From assembly GCA_011319805.1 (NCBI GenBank), contig SJRY01000294.1, forward strand, positions 229,057 to 293,056: a stretch of 64,000 nt of DNA. The letters run 5' to 3'. The notes below the pieces were generated by a model, which was not told the DNA's origin, ran no database searches, and was given only the letters and a program-made list of their open reading frames with translations. Position 1 is the first letter of the stretch; the number at the start of each line of letters is the position of its first letter. Shown here piece after piece: positions 23,720 to 33,716 of the stretch. The DNA is from Macrocybe gigantea. Taxonomy: Eukaryota; Basidiomycota; Agaricomycetes; Agaricales; Callistosporiaceae. Both the position numbers and the translations under genes were made by a program.

Positions 23720-26700
23720 TTAGGAAGACACGGTGGGGCTGCTGGCGAAGCCGGTGGTGGTACTCGTGAACGCTGAATGGCAGGGAAAAAAAAATCGGAA
23801 ATGACACAAAGCCTTTTGCTCAAATCATACTTACGTGCACACATAGCATTGTACAGTGTCACCGCGGTGCTCAAGTCCTCCGTGGAGCAACCATGGGCTA
23901 CGCAATAGAAAACTAGGCCTCTCCAATTACTGCTCTCGCAAATACACTCCACATCAGACCTACGGTATGTCATCAGTAAGCCTACTGACAGAAGGGATGA
24001 TGACTGACGGAGAACGGGGAGACCCCAGCGGGATTCGTGGCAGGCAGGTCACAGGAAAGTGGTGACCTCGTGCGAGCCTAAAGGGGCAGGTCACGAACAT
24101 CCGTGACTTCGCCGCTGTCTGTAAGACCTCCATACACTCTCCTTCCCTCCGCGCGCTGGCGCCACCCCCTTCCCTCCTCTTTTTTTCCACCTCGCTCGGT
24201 CCTTTTTCTTTGTATTTATACGCCATTTATTTCGTTCTACTCGAGGGTACGTCAATGGTCGGACAGCACGCGATTCGAAGCTAAGGTACCCCATCAGCTT
24301 TCCACGCGACACGATGGCAGGCGTCTCCATGATCCAGATCGATCCTGCGCTACTCACGCGCGTTGACACGCCGTCCAACGCACCGCAGAGCGCGGGCGCG
24401 CTGCTTCCCGCGATAAATCTGGCAACGCGGGAGCGCCCAGCATGCGCTGGGGTTGTCCAACCACCCCGCCAGCAAGATGGTAGGCTGGTCACTACCCAGG
24501 AGGAATATCTCGTGTATCTGTGAGTATTGCTCACCCTCTCATCACTGTATTGTGCTCACTTGCCATTCAGCAACACGTTTATGCTCAAACGGCCTCTCCG
24601 CGAGGCTCTGATTGCACTCGGTGTGAATGCGCCTGCATCCGCCAACTGTGCTCGGCTACGACGACTACTGCTAGGGTTTTGGTGCGCATTTCCTGCATTT
24701 CATTCCATTTCAGGTGTAAATCTACTCGTTCAGGTACTCGAAGGAAGCTGGAACCCATGAGGCACAGAGCAATAGCAATGGTGGCAATGCTGGACCATCC
24801 TTCACACGGTTTGAAAAGGTAAAACAGCAGAATCTCGGAGCGGGAATGGCGATAGCAACGGCAACAACAGAGATGGCAACAACAGCAACAACAGCAATGG
24901 CAATGACAGCCACAATGACAGCGACGGTGACTGCAGATATGTCGGCCCCCCTTTGGCTACTCACACGTCCCAAACGTGCAAGAAACGGCAATCACAGCCA
25001 ATAGACCCGCGGCGACCGAAGAAGATCAAGACGTGAGGATAGACAGCAATCATGTTCTACCTTGTTGTACATTACTACTCATGTATTCATTTTCTATCAT
25101 GTACACTGCTAATTATGTCTGTACAACAGAGCTTGTCGTGCGTGGAATGTCTCAGCACGAAGGAAATCTTGTTTCAGTCCACCATGGGCATTGACAGGCT
25201 TTGGCCGGTATGTTCAAATCATTAGAGTTGCAGCTTCTGTGTGAATTTCCTCCAACAAAGGTGGTGGCTCCTGCCGAACAAACCATTTCATTCCAAGGAT
25301 TCACTGTGGCAGAAGGATTTCTTCGAAATGATAGCACGGCACATGCTTTGCATGTTGGTATTGACATCAGGTACGTCAAGTGGTTTCAAAGCTGTGAGCC
25401 TCGGTGATTTGCTGTCAACATAGTATCTGGCTAGATGGTTTCAATGCTGCTTTTCGCAACATGCCTCTTCATGCTCATGCAGGGGAGAACCCAGAATTGA
25501 GGGCACTTTTCTACAGAATGTGCCGCCTTCGCAGTTCACCAGTTGTTGCGGTCTTTGTTTTTGATGGTCCAGCACGTCCCGGATTCAAACGAGGCAAAAA
25601 GGTCATTATTCGACCTCTTTGGTTGGTTGATGCTGCCAAGGAGCTCATCCGGCACTTTGGATTCCATTGCCATGATGTGGGTATAATTGAAGCCAGTCCT
25701 TGAAACCGTGGCTGCAATATTGAATTTTACAAGGCACCTGGAGAGGCTGAAGCAGAATTGGCAGCCCTCAACCGCACAGGAATTTTGGATGCTATCATCA
25801 CTGATGACTGCGATGCACTTGTCTTCGGCGCATCTTGCATAATTAGAAAGTGGGATCTCTCATTCATGCTTTCATAGTACTAGAGCTTATTCTAAACCCG
25901 TGCGAAGCCCACAGGATAAATTGAGACCAGACAATGTCGCACTCTATGCTCAGGATGCCATCGAGCATCACGAGGCTGTAGGACTAACCTCGGGTGGCCT
26001 CCTGCTGTTCGCCCTGCTTTCAGGTGGTGACTACAGTTCTGGGCTGTCAGGTTGCAGACCCGCATTGTCACACCATCTTGCTCAGTGTGGACTTGGGGAT
26101 GAACTGCTGTCAACTGTTCGAGAAAATAGTCCCCAGAGCCATCCAGAGCTCCAGGCTCTCCTTGCAGAATGGCGTGAAAACCTCCGCACAGAGTTGACAA
26201 CCAATAAAAGTGGTTTCCTCAAGGCAACTTACCCCCAGCTGGCCAATCGAATCGACGAAAACTTTCCTGACTATGACATTCTGACTCGGTACATGAACCC
26301 AGTCACGTCCTTCTCCAGCACAGAGCCAGGTTCCTCTGTGGATCATTTGAACTTTGTGAATGCTTGGAAGCACCAAGAGCTTGACATTTATGGCATTGCC
26401 AGGTTCTGCACTCAGCGCTTTGGTTGGCATGCTGGCAACGACCTCATTAACAAGCTGCGGTCACTTTGGACCAGTGTCCTATGTAGCATGCTCATCGAGG
26501 TGAGAATTGCTGCTGCCCACCTGGGCATGTATGGTACACTTGCGCTTGCACTGTTGATTGCACATCTAGCCCGGACGACTTTTTGATCCAGACCGGGATT
26601 TACTAGCCACACCGAACATGAACACGAAGATCCTTCAAGTACGCCAAAAACGAAAACGATCTCCTGCTCAGGATTACAGTGCCGAGTCGGTCCATGTTGT

Positions 26701-28366
26701 CATCTCTACAGGCAATTTCGAAGCCTTGGTCGGATACCATGCAGATGCACCCAGTCAATCGGCACAATCCATTGACATTGATATTCCAAGAGTCATGGTT
26801 GCAACCGTGCTCACGGAGGCGGTGATGCATCGTCTCCTCTCGGCGTCATCATCCCGGGAAGCGGTGAGTCGTACACGCTGAGCACTGACTGATCACTGAC
26901 ATGCCTGCCACTGTAGGGCCCGCCTCCAGGTGATGGTGCACCTGCACAGCCAGGTACATCCATCGCAACAGGCGCGGAGGAGCTAATGGACCTTACCGAT
27001 GCCCCCGAACCACTGGGCCCCAGTGTGTCCATCGCGGCAGGTGGTGCGGAAGAGCTGATTGGCTTCACTGATGCTCCCGGATCTCCGGGGCCCATTACAT
27101 CCACAGCAGCAGCTACGCAAGAGGTGGCCGACCTCACTGACACCACTCCAGAACCCCTGCAGCCGAGCACATCCATGGCAGTGGGCACACGCGAGGTGAT
27201 CGACCTCACCGACACCACCCCAGAACCTCGGTGGCCGAGCACATCCATGGCGGCAGGCGCGCACGAGGTGGTGGACCTCATCGACACCACCCAGACCCCC
27301 CCGGATTCAAGTGTTAACGTTGGAATGGTCTCGACTCACCCTGCAGTCCCCAATACGTCGGGTCGTCAGCTCAGTCCGGAGATCATTGACCTCACAAGCG
27401 GTTAATTCACACATGCAACTTTTGTACCATTCCCATAGCAGTCCTCTATGTACTTGTACGTCGTGTATTCTGCCCGAAAAGCCCTTTCGTTGTTCGTCCT
27501 GCAACAGCTACCAAGTCGGAGAGTCCGTGAAATGACTGGCGGCCGTCAAGAAGCGTGCCGGGCTGCCGCGAATGAAATCCTGTCCCCAGTGGCTTGGGCG
27601 GAGGTCGAAGGAGCCCCGGATGGACGCCCAGCACTCGCTGCATGCTGCTTGTAAGTGCAGCACCCTCGGAATCGTCGAAACGCGTTACTCACCGTAGCCA
27701 TGACCCGAATTTGGTTGCAGTTTTGGGACCAATTCCCCTGCCGAGCGCCGAGCCCCATGATCGAACGGAGAATGGCTTCGTTTGACGGCCAGCGCGTCGG
27801 CGGGAGCGTCACCCTCGGCACCATTCAAATTCCTGTGACCCGGCCAGCCAGACGCGTCGTGACCTGAGACCACGGTGGGGCCGATCGGATTCGACAGATT
27901 CAGTCGAGGGGTCCGGGGGCTGCGTGGGTCACACCGTTGCCGGATCCGGCGTCGAGGGCTGCTGCTGGTCGTGCAGCGGGGGGAGGGCCGGGCTGGGACG
28001 ATCCCCAGCGCTGCAGAGGGGCCAGAGGGGTGGCGGGGCACCTGTCCAGGGACGCGTCTCGCGGCGGCAGCGAGCAGCGCGCGGTAGAGGACGTGGACGG
28101 AGGGGGCCTCGAGCCTGAGGGAGGGGAAGGCGCCGGAGGCGTCGAGTCACGCGGTGGCGGTGCCGAGCTGAGTCAGCGGGCGGCCAGTGACCCCAGGTTG
28201 GAGACACGGTCGCAGGTCACGGGGAGTCGTTCATAGAACATTCGGTGGTAACGGTCCGAGCACAGCTTTGCGCACACGGGGGCCAATCTTGGAATGGGTC
28301 TTGAGCTAACACTGATACGACAGATGACAGAAACAAGAGATGGACAAGCGATCGTTTCCACGCCAT
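23720..28366 (-). CDS. CFEM-domain secreted protein with a 4.26-kb first intron
   Basis: Exons 28221..28366, 23835..23959 and 23720..23772 join in exact phase (146 + 125 + 53 nt) to a 107-residue protein. Exon 1 gives a signal peptide (MAWKRSLVHLLFLSSVVSVLA) followed by PPCAQSCARTVTTEC. Exon 2 begins SDVECICESSNWRG and continues VFYCVAHGCS to YNAMCA. Exon 3 is a Ser/Thr-rich tail. The eight cysteines fall in the CFEM pattern only when exon 1 is joined to exon 2. Donor CC|GTGACC at 28220 and acceptor GTAG at 23960 bound a 4261-nt intron that carries two genes on the opposite strand. CFEM proteins are extracellular or GPI-anchored, and some bind haem or act as effectors. Whether so long an intron is still spliced is unknown; otherwise the gene is split. 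Confidence 0.75.
24314..25036 (+). CDS. Small Asn/Ser-rich protein with basic C-terminus
   Basis: The first exon from ATG 24314 reads MAGVSMIQIDPALLTRVDTP and ends in QEEYLVYL at a GT donor (24524). The next exon has NTFMLKRPLREALIALGVNA followed by RLRRLLLGFW, an amphipathic helical segment. After another intron there is a low-complexity stretch of AAC/GGC/AGC codons (Asn, Gly, Ser, Asp repeats, about 24840-24935). The frame ends in a lysine/arginine-rich tail, RRPKKIKT, before stop 25034..25036, which could be a nuclear localisation signal. No known domain. It lies inside the CFEM intron just upstream of the nuclease gene, on the same strand. The exon joins around 24820 are uncertain. Confidence 0.4.
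25184..27405 (+). CDS. PIN/XPG-like nuclease (GEN1-related) with C-terminal SUMO-interacting-motif-like repeats
   Basis: It starts MGIDRLWP at 25184, the XPG/FEN1 N-terminal signature. Further exons read FQGFTVAEGFLRND, IWLDGFNAAFRNMPLHAHAG, AVFVFDGPARPGFKRGKK, then the acidic active-site block APGEAEAELAALN, and TDDCDALVFGASCIIR. After these comes LLFALLSGGDYSSGLSG, the helix-hairpin-helix entry. Acidic residues in GIDI, FDGP, GEAEAE, TDDCD and GGDY match the metal-binding set of flap/Holliday-junction nucleases. The C-terminal 140 residues contain repeated DLTD-type motifs (see separate entry). Stop at 27403..27405. Such genes are present in many copies in Agaricomycete genomes. This one is nested in the CFEM intron. 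The main frame appears open apart from introns. Confidence 0.8.
26980..27400 (+). repeat. Array of SIM-like repeats in the nuclease tail
   Basis: The coding sequence repeats a unit of about 23 codons ending in a hydrophobic-acidic motif: LMDLTD (26983), VADLTD (27127), VIDLTD (27196), VVDLID (27265) and a final IIDLT (27379). Spacers read TTPEP..PSTSMA. VIDLT-type motifs next to acidic residues are the classical SUMO-interacting motif, as in RNF4 and SLX4. Confidence 0.65.
27406..28211. other. GC-rich tract without a supported gene
   Basis: The stretch is strongly GC-rich, especially 27880-28200, and has open frames in many phases because stops are scarce. None shows a domain. It forms the right part of the segment inserted in the CFEM intron. 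Confidence 0.45.
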
Positions 28367-29194
28367 GATGCTTTCAAAGACAGGTTGAAGAAGAAGGAGG
28401 AGGTGGAATGGCCAAGCAGGAGAGTTGAAATAAGGCACAGGACTTGAGGCGAATTCAGCCCGGTGTGGGCCTTTTTGCTTGATGAACAACCTACCTCGCG
28501 ATAGTGCATCCTGTTTGTCCATTCCGAAGGCCAGAACCAAGCTCGATGAGGAGAAATGCAATCTAGGATCACAAACACGCACAGGACGGACAAAGGCAAT
28601 GTTGGAAATGGAGTGTTCTGATCGCAACGCCCGTTGGTCCGACTGATGGGTTTGAAACGGTTCCTATTCCATCTTTGCAAATTCTTATCTGTTTCTTATC
28701 TATAAGTAGTTGTACTGCTGATGTGCCCCTCCCCATGCGTTTGCCTCACGAGCTCACCGAGGCCAAATGGAATCTATTTGTTTTGCTGCCCCCTGTCCTG
28801 CTGTTCGACTCGCCATCCGCTGGCTGATTTCCCGCGTCGCGCTCGAATTCTAACAGGCAACGACGTCAGAGTCATCACTTTTGCATAGAAGAAATGCTCG
28901 TAAGAAAAAAGAAGAAACGATGGCTAGAAGTCGATTCTTTGCGTAGCCGGTTTGTGACGCAAAATTCAGACGCGAATATGGTTGACATGCCTCCAGTGGT
29001 GTCTTGAGTAAAGAACTACGCGAATCGCCTCCGACAGCTGAACCGAAGCACATTTGTCATTATACATGATAATACACGTCGAAAAGATCTACATAATGTC
29101 GACTTTATATTTCCTCTTCTCCTAATCAAACAAGAACCCGCCGCCGCGGGGGGGGGGGGGTTGATGTGACAAAAGCCAAGCAGGAACTGGTAAT
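28367..29194. other. Intergenic region with a long G run
   Basis: No gene is supported. It contains the promoter of the CFEM gene on its left side and the 3' flank of the BBE-like oxidase gene, with an uninterrupted G run near 29149-29160. Confidence 0.45.
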
Positions 29195-30997
29195 TCAGGC
29201 AGGCGTGATGGGGAACCACTTGTTGAAGATATTATCTGGGTCGTAGCGCTTCTTGATCTTCTGGAGCCTGGGATAGTTTTCCGCGAAGATGAGCTGGGCC
29301 TTATCCTTGACGCCGTCTGAGCTATTGTTCAGTGGTTCGGTGTCTGACAGAAAGACGGCGATAAACGGAACGGTCAACGAAAAAAGAGTCAACGTGGCGC
29401 GTCACCATAATTGCCATATCCGAGGCCGTGGAAGTCTGCCGTCTCCCGCTGCTGGTGCGACGTGATGATGTTCGCGATCTGGTGCGCGATGCGCCTCGCG
29501 TGTGTGACGGTCTCGTCCCTCTTCGCCTCGTCAAAATCGGGCGCGGCAACGCTCTGACCGTCCCACTGGACGATGACGAGCACGTTGGAAGTCGGGTCGC
29601 GGCGGAACGCGGTCTCGTCGCGCGCGACGGCGTTGATCTGCTGGAGTGGAAAGTACTCAAAGACGACCGCCGGGCGCAGAGAGGTCGACGCGTGCGTCTG
29701 GGTTACGATGTCGAGACATTGCTGGGTGTAGCCCACGTGTGGGCCCTTGTGTGACACGCCCTTCATGTACATGCCGTACCCATGTGGAACACCAGGGTTC
29801 TGGGTTCGATGCTAGATGAGGAGGCGGGAGGCGGAAAGAAAGATAGAGAACACGTACTTGGACGCTATTGAGTGTTTCGTAGGGGATCTCCTTCGTCTCG
29901 TCCACGACGGGCCCGATATCGATGAAGGATTTAAATTTCTCGCGGCCTTCAGCCTCAGATCCGTTATAGAACGGCCAAACGATGATAACGGGCTAAACGA
30001 CATCAACAAAAGCGACGCAGAAACGTAGATAAGCAGCACGCACACGTCCCTCGGGCGAGACGGTGATCAACTGCAGCATCGCCTCGTTTTCGTTGGTGCG
30101 GGACAACCACTCGTTCGTGGTCTCGACGAGCTTCTCAAGTGCGGTCGGGGCAAAGATGAGCGCGCCGGACCAGACGGTCGCGCGTTGCGGATGGAGCTTG
30201 AGCACGAACTCGGTCACGACGCCGAAGTTGGACCCGCCGCCGCGAAGGCCGAAGAAGAGATCTGGGTGCTCGGAGCTGTTGGCCGTGAGGACCTCACCGC
30301 TCGCTGTGACCACGGTTGCCTAACCGTGCGAGCGCGGGCGGTGAGGATAGGAAAGAAGGAGACTTAGGGAAGGGCGGAAGGGGCCTACCTGGACCAAGTT
30401 GTCGATGACGAGGCCGTAGGAGCAGCTAAGCCACCCGTAGCCACCGCCCAGGATCAGTCTGCATTTGGTGTAAGATTCTGCGCCAGCGTCGGTGGTGCTG
30501 TTACTTACCCTCCCACACCGGTCTGTATAATGAAAGATAAATATTAGCAGTGCCGATTGAAACTCAGTGCGAAGCTTGAGCTTGATCGATCGAGGGCGTA
30601 CATGATTGACAGTGCCTGCAACCGACGCCAGACCATATTTGATGGCCTCTTTGTCCACCGTCTCCCAGAGCGCGCCGCCGCCAACATACCCAAGCTTCTT
30701 CTCAGGATCGACTCTGACAGTGTTGATGTACCTCGACAAGTCGATGACGAGCCCGCCCTCGCTCGATGAGGCGCCCGACGGGTTATGCCCTCCGCCGCGG
30801 ATGGCGATGGGCAGCTTGGTCGCGCGGGCGTACTTGATCGCGAGGGCAATGTCCTGCTCGTCCTTCACAAATGCGACAATCTTGGCCCTGCGCTCTGCGT
30901 TGATAGCCCACCGCGCGATCGCTGCTGCATAGTCGCTGTCTGTCGGAGTGACGACGTCCCCTTTGAAGTCGTTCTTAAAGGCCTCAAGGTCTGACAT
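29195..30997 (-). CDS. BBE-like FAD-linked oxidoreductase
   Basis: From ATG 30997: MSDLEAFKNDFKGDVVTP, then the FAD-binding PCMH domain with PIAIRGGGHNPSGASS (the His of GGGHN is the usual covalent FAD attachment residue) and GGLVIDLSRY. Next come LILGGGYGWLSCSYGLVIDN, DLFFGLRGGGSNFGVV, GVPHGYGMYMKG, and the berberine-bridge C-terminal motif around FAENYPRLQKIKKRYDPDN followed by FNKWFPI. Stop at 29195. The Cys of the second flavin link, often CxxV after the GGG block, is replaced here (GYGWLS), so probably only the His link is present. Enzymes of this type oxidise sugars, alkaloids or polyketides; the substrate is unknown. No clear signal peptide. Introns are short and the frame seems intact. 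Confidence 0.88.
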
Positions 30998-31055
30998 GCT
31001 GCTTATCTCAATCAGATCGTGGGTTTGCAGAACAGAGAAAGGCGACCTTCACGGA

Positions 31056-31066
31056 GTTTATATACC
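31056..31066 (-). promoter_or_regulatory. TATA box of the BBE-like gene
   Basis: A minus-strand TATATAAA-type sequence lies about 60 bases upstream of the start codon at 30997. Confidence 0.45.
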
Positions 31067-31419
31067 CTGACAGTGGTCATAAATCAGCCAGCTGCCTGGG
31101 CACAATCGTCAGCACTTCGAAGCTGATACGCCATCTCGGCAACCCCGCAAAGTCCATAAAGCAATGAAAGATTTCAAATTTTGACGAAAAACAGTACAGC
31201 GCAGCGAATGTTTTCCTGACATGCAGGAGATGAAGTAATCATGTTTACTCCAAATGGTAAGTTGGTTTGATTCTGCCACCATCTACGTACTAGCTGGTTC
31301 ATTTTGATGCTCATTCGTTCTCTGTCATTCTAGTCTTGCGATTCGCCATCCAGAACTCTACATACATCTCAGCTCGGTTCGATGAAGGTGGCCCCGCAGA
31401 TGAGTGAATAGTAAAGCGC

Positions 31420-32405
31420 TTGAAGATTCGGGACAGGATACATACACGTAACCTGTCGGCCATTTCTTGGCTCGTTGAGGAGGCGCGGCTCTGTTACACT
31501 GTCCCAATCGCTGACATGGTACGTACATGTCTTGATGGCAGAATGTCTCTTTTTCTCATAACTGTGCCGATGACTCTTTCCTACACGAAGTCGGCAAAGG
31601 CTCTATTCTTCTTATCGAGCACATTGACTGCGCATTCCCCTCCTCGAACTACAAAGATGATGACCCCTGCCTCCTGTTCCACGCTACCTTGGCATGGTCA
31701 CGTCCAGATACATACGATGTTATCTATATTGTTGAATGTTCCGGATGGTATAGGAATTGAAGAGTGGGAAATTGTTCTTTGTGACCGTGAGTATCGATCA
31801 ATGCTCACTTACTATCACATCTTTCCATGCGTCGATCGCTGACTTGGATGGGTAGACGAATTAAATGGAAAATTTGTTTTCAGCGTTGATCTGTTCTGGA
31901 AGAATCGACAAAAAGATCCCGCACAAGCTGGCGATGCCTACCGGGCTGCATACCTTTTCATGCGGTTGTACCCCGAGCTGTTCCAGAAGCAGAGCTACGC
32001 AAAGCAATTCAATGTCTCCCGAGTCAGAGAAGCACGATTCATAATCCACTGTCGAGCTCCTCCGGTCGCACGTCCCAGAATTCTGCTTCTCCATCTCTTC
32101 TTGTGCTAAAAGGACCTTCAGGGCATAGCAGCGGGCGTGTGCACATGGGTCGAGAAGTAGCTGAGCGAACGCGCAGAGAAAGCGGTGCAGAAGCGGGTCC
32201 ATGCGGAGAAGGAGAAGAAGGAGAGAAAGAGAGTGCTCAAGCTTCAGGGCACGATCCAGGCGCTGGTAGCATGGACATATCGGTGTATTCCACGCCGCCG
32301 ACCTCATTGCCGTCCTCTGGGAACCTCGCATCCAAACCTAAGCCGCTGATGAGCAGGATGTCGAACGAGGCAGCGCCGGGGTTGGGGGCAGATGCAAGTG
32401 CCTGA
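31420..32405 (+). CDS. Uncharacterised multi-exon gene, model uncertain
   Basis: Several adjacent open stretches without frame ATGs look protein-like. One reads NCADDSFLHEVGKGSILLIE and later CLLFHATLAWSRPDTYDVIY (about 31560-31750). After a plausible intron another gives DELNGKFVFSVDLFWKNRQK and YRAAYLFMRLYPELFQKQSY (31858-32030). The last, ending at stop 32403..32405, is Ser/Gly/Glu-rich. I do not recognise the family. Splice signals exist but I could not fix a consistent set or the start, so boundaries are approximate. It could be a decayed gene. Confidence 0.35.
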
Positions 32406-33716
32406 TGGAAACGATACGGGATTCGAGCCAACAGACTGGACGATCGAGAGGACAACAAAACATGACATTGTATTCCCGCTATGACGCTTTTTCCATTTTA
32501 CGACTGGCTTTCGTCTATCTACGTGCCCGACGATTTCCCATCCATGAATTGGCAATGGTTGCCAAACAGCCCACCCGCATTCGCCATTCCTGCGATGACC
32601 AGCCTTGCTTTCCACAAAGAGCTCAGCTAGTTTTCTTTCTTTTGTCGGTTGTCACTCGTCTTTGTTTGGACTGCAATCATTCCGTCTTTATGTCCTTTTC
32701 TTCAATCACACTTGCGCGAGGCATGCGTTTTCTGGTATTCGAGCTTCTAGTCTACATGCTACTCCGCCGTTACGGCTCTGGCCTTTCTTCTCAAGTCATC
32801 AACATCATCCAGCCTCATCGATAACCTAGCCACCACGTTCTCAGTTCGTACCATATGTTGCTCTCTGCGCCAACCAAAGCGCGCAAGAGCTCAAAGCAGT
32901 TGAGAACGGGACAGCCTAGCATCTGATGGCAACCATACCATAACCGTGTCCATGAGCTGTGGCTGAGAGACAATGACAGTACTCAGCTTCGGAGTGACCG
33001 TTAATGACATCTCGTGCCTGATTCCCAATTGCAAGAACGCAGACGGGTTGCCCTCGTGTCTTGAAGTCAATATATGCACAATGGTGCAGAAAGACTTCTT
33101 CAGGCTTCTAGACATGTACTTTCAGCAGGTATGATGTAGATCGTCTAGGAAGTGACCATGTGGCTGGATCGATATTGCCGTTGTTTGCCATCATGGCATT
33201 CCCTTCAACAGAACGACGCATCCATGAAGCTTCTCAAGACCCGAAACAATGCTCTTTTTGCCTCCCGAGTCCACCGAAAGTGAATAGAGACGCTGATCAT
33301 GAAACCCAGCACCTTTGATAGGGACGACAACAATCATTGCCCTCATTTCGCATGGACACAAGTACGATCTCGTTGCTTTTTGTGCGGTTGTTACGCACGA
33401 TGATCGACACGGTAGCAATTACACCAAGGTCTGCCCAGTCAACTGACTCCATCAAAGGGTTGCGGCTCTGCCTTTTCCAACCCTATTTTGAACATGGTTT
33501 GCAGTTCAGCTGATGGAAATCTTTGATGCGCGAATACAGATCATGGGTGCTCAAGACGAATATATGCCCAGACTTCCTTGTTCCGGGTTTTGCCTTGAAC
33601 ATATGCTTACACAGCATCGTCGACGATGAGGACAATTAGAGTGAGCTCGCCGAGTTTCCATTTTTTTTCCCTTGTTCTTAAGGATCTGTATGGACTTTCT
33701 CAACAGCGCTTTCAAA
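32406..33716. other. Region without a supported gene
   Basis: Only short frames without recognisable motifs on either strand. It includes the upstream region of the GH78 gene. Confidence 0.4.

Larger units (their letters stand above)
24096..28211. mobile_element. Candidate gene-carrying insertion in the CFEM intron
   Basis: A segment of about 4.1 kb sits inside the first intron of the CFEM gene. It is flanked by a 10-bp direct repeat, GCAGGTCACG, at 24086..24095 and 28212..28221. Removing it with one repeat copy would leave an intron of about 135 nt, much closer to the size of the other introns here. The ends are rich in AGGTCAC/GTGACCT motifs (near 24046, 24058, 24086, 24100, 28195 and 28212), and 24100 onward resembles the reverse complement of 28223 downward imperfectly. 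It carries a small Asn-rich gene and a PIN/XPG-like nuclease gene. No transposase of known type was recognised, so the mobile nature is inferred from position and end structure. Confidence 0.45.

Noticed and set aside
24091..24534. Minus-strand frame that could supply the missing CFEM N-terminus
   Set aside because: It has no signal peptide or CFEM cysteines; the exon at 28221..28366 joins in exact phase and completes the eight-cysteine pattern.
27875..28236. Several overlapping frames on both strands in GC-rich sequence
   Set aside because: High GC removes stop codons; compositions are low-complexity and no frame has homology-like motifs.
29148..29160. G run and neighbouring CCGCCGCGG as a possible G-quadruplex regulator
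   Set aside because: A single uninterrupted run without the repeated G-tracts of a clear quadruplex motif; position is downstream of the BBE-like gene, so no regulatory claim is made.
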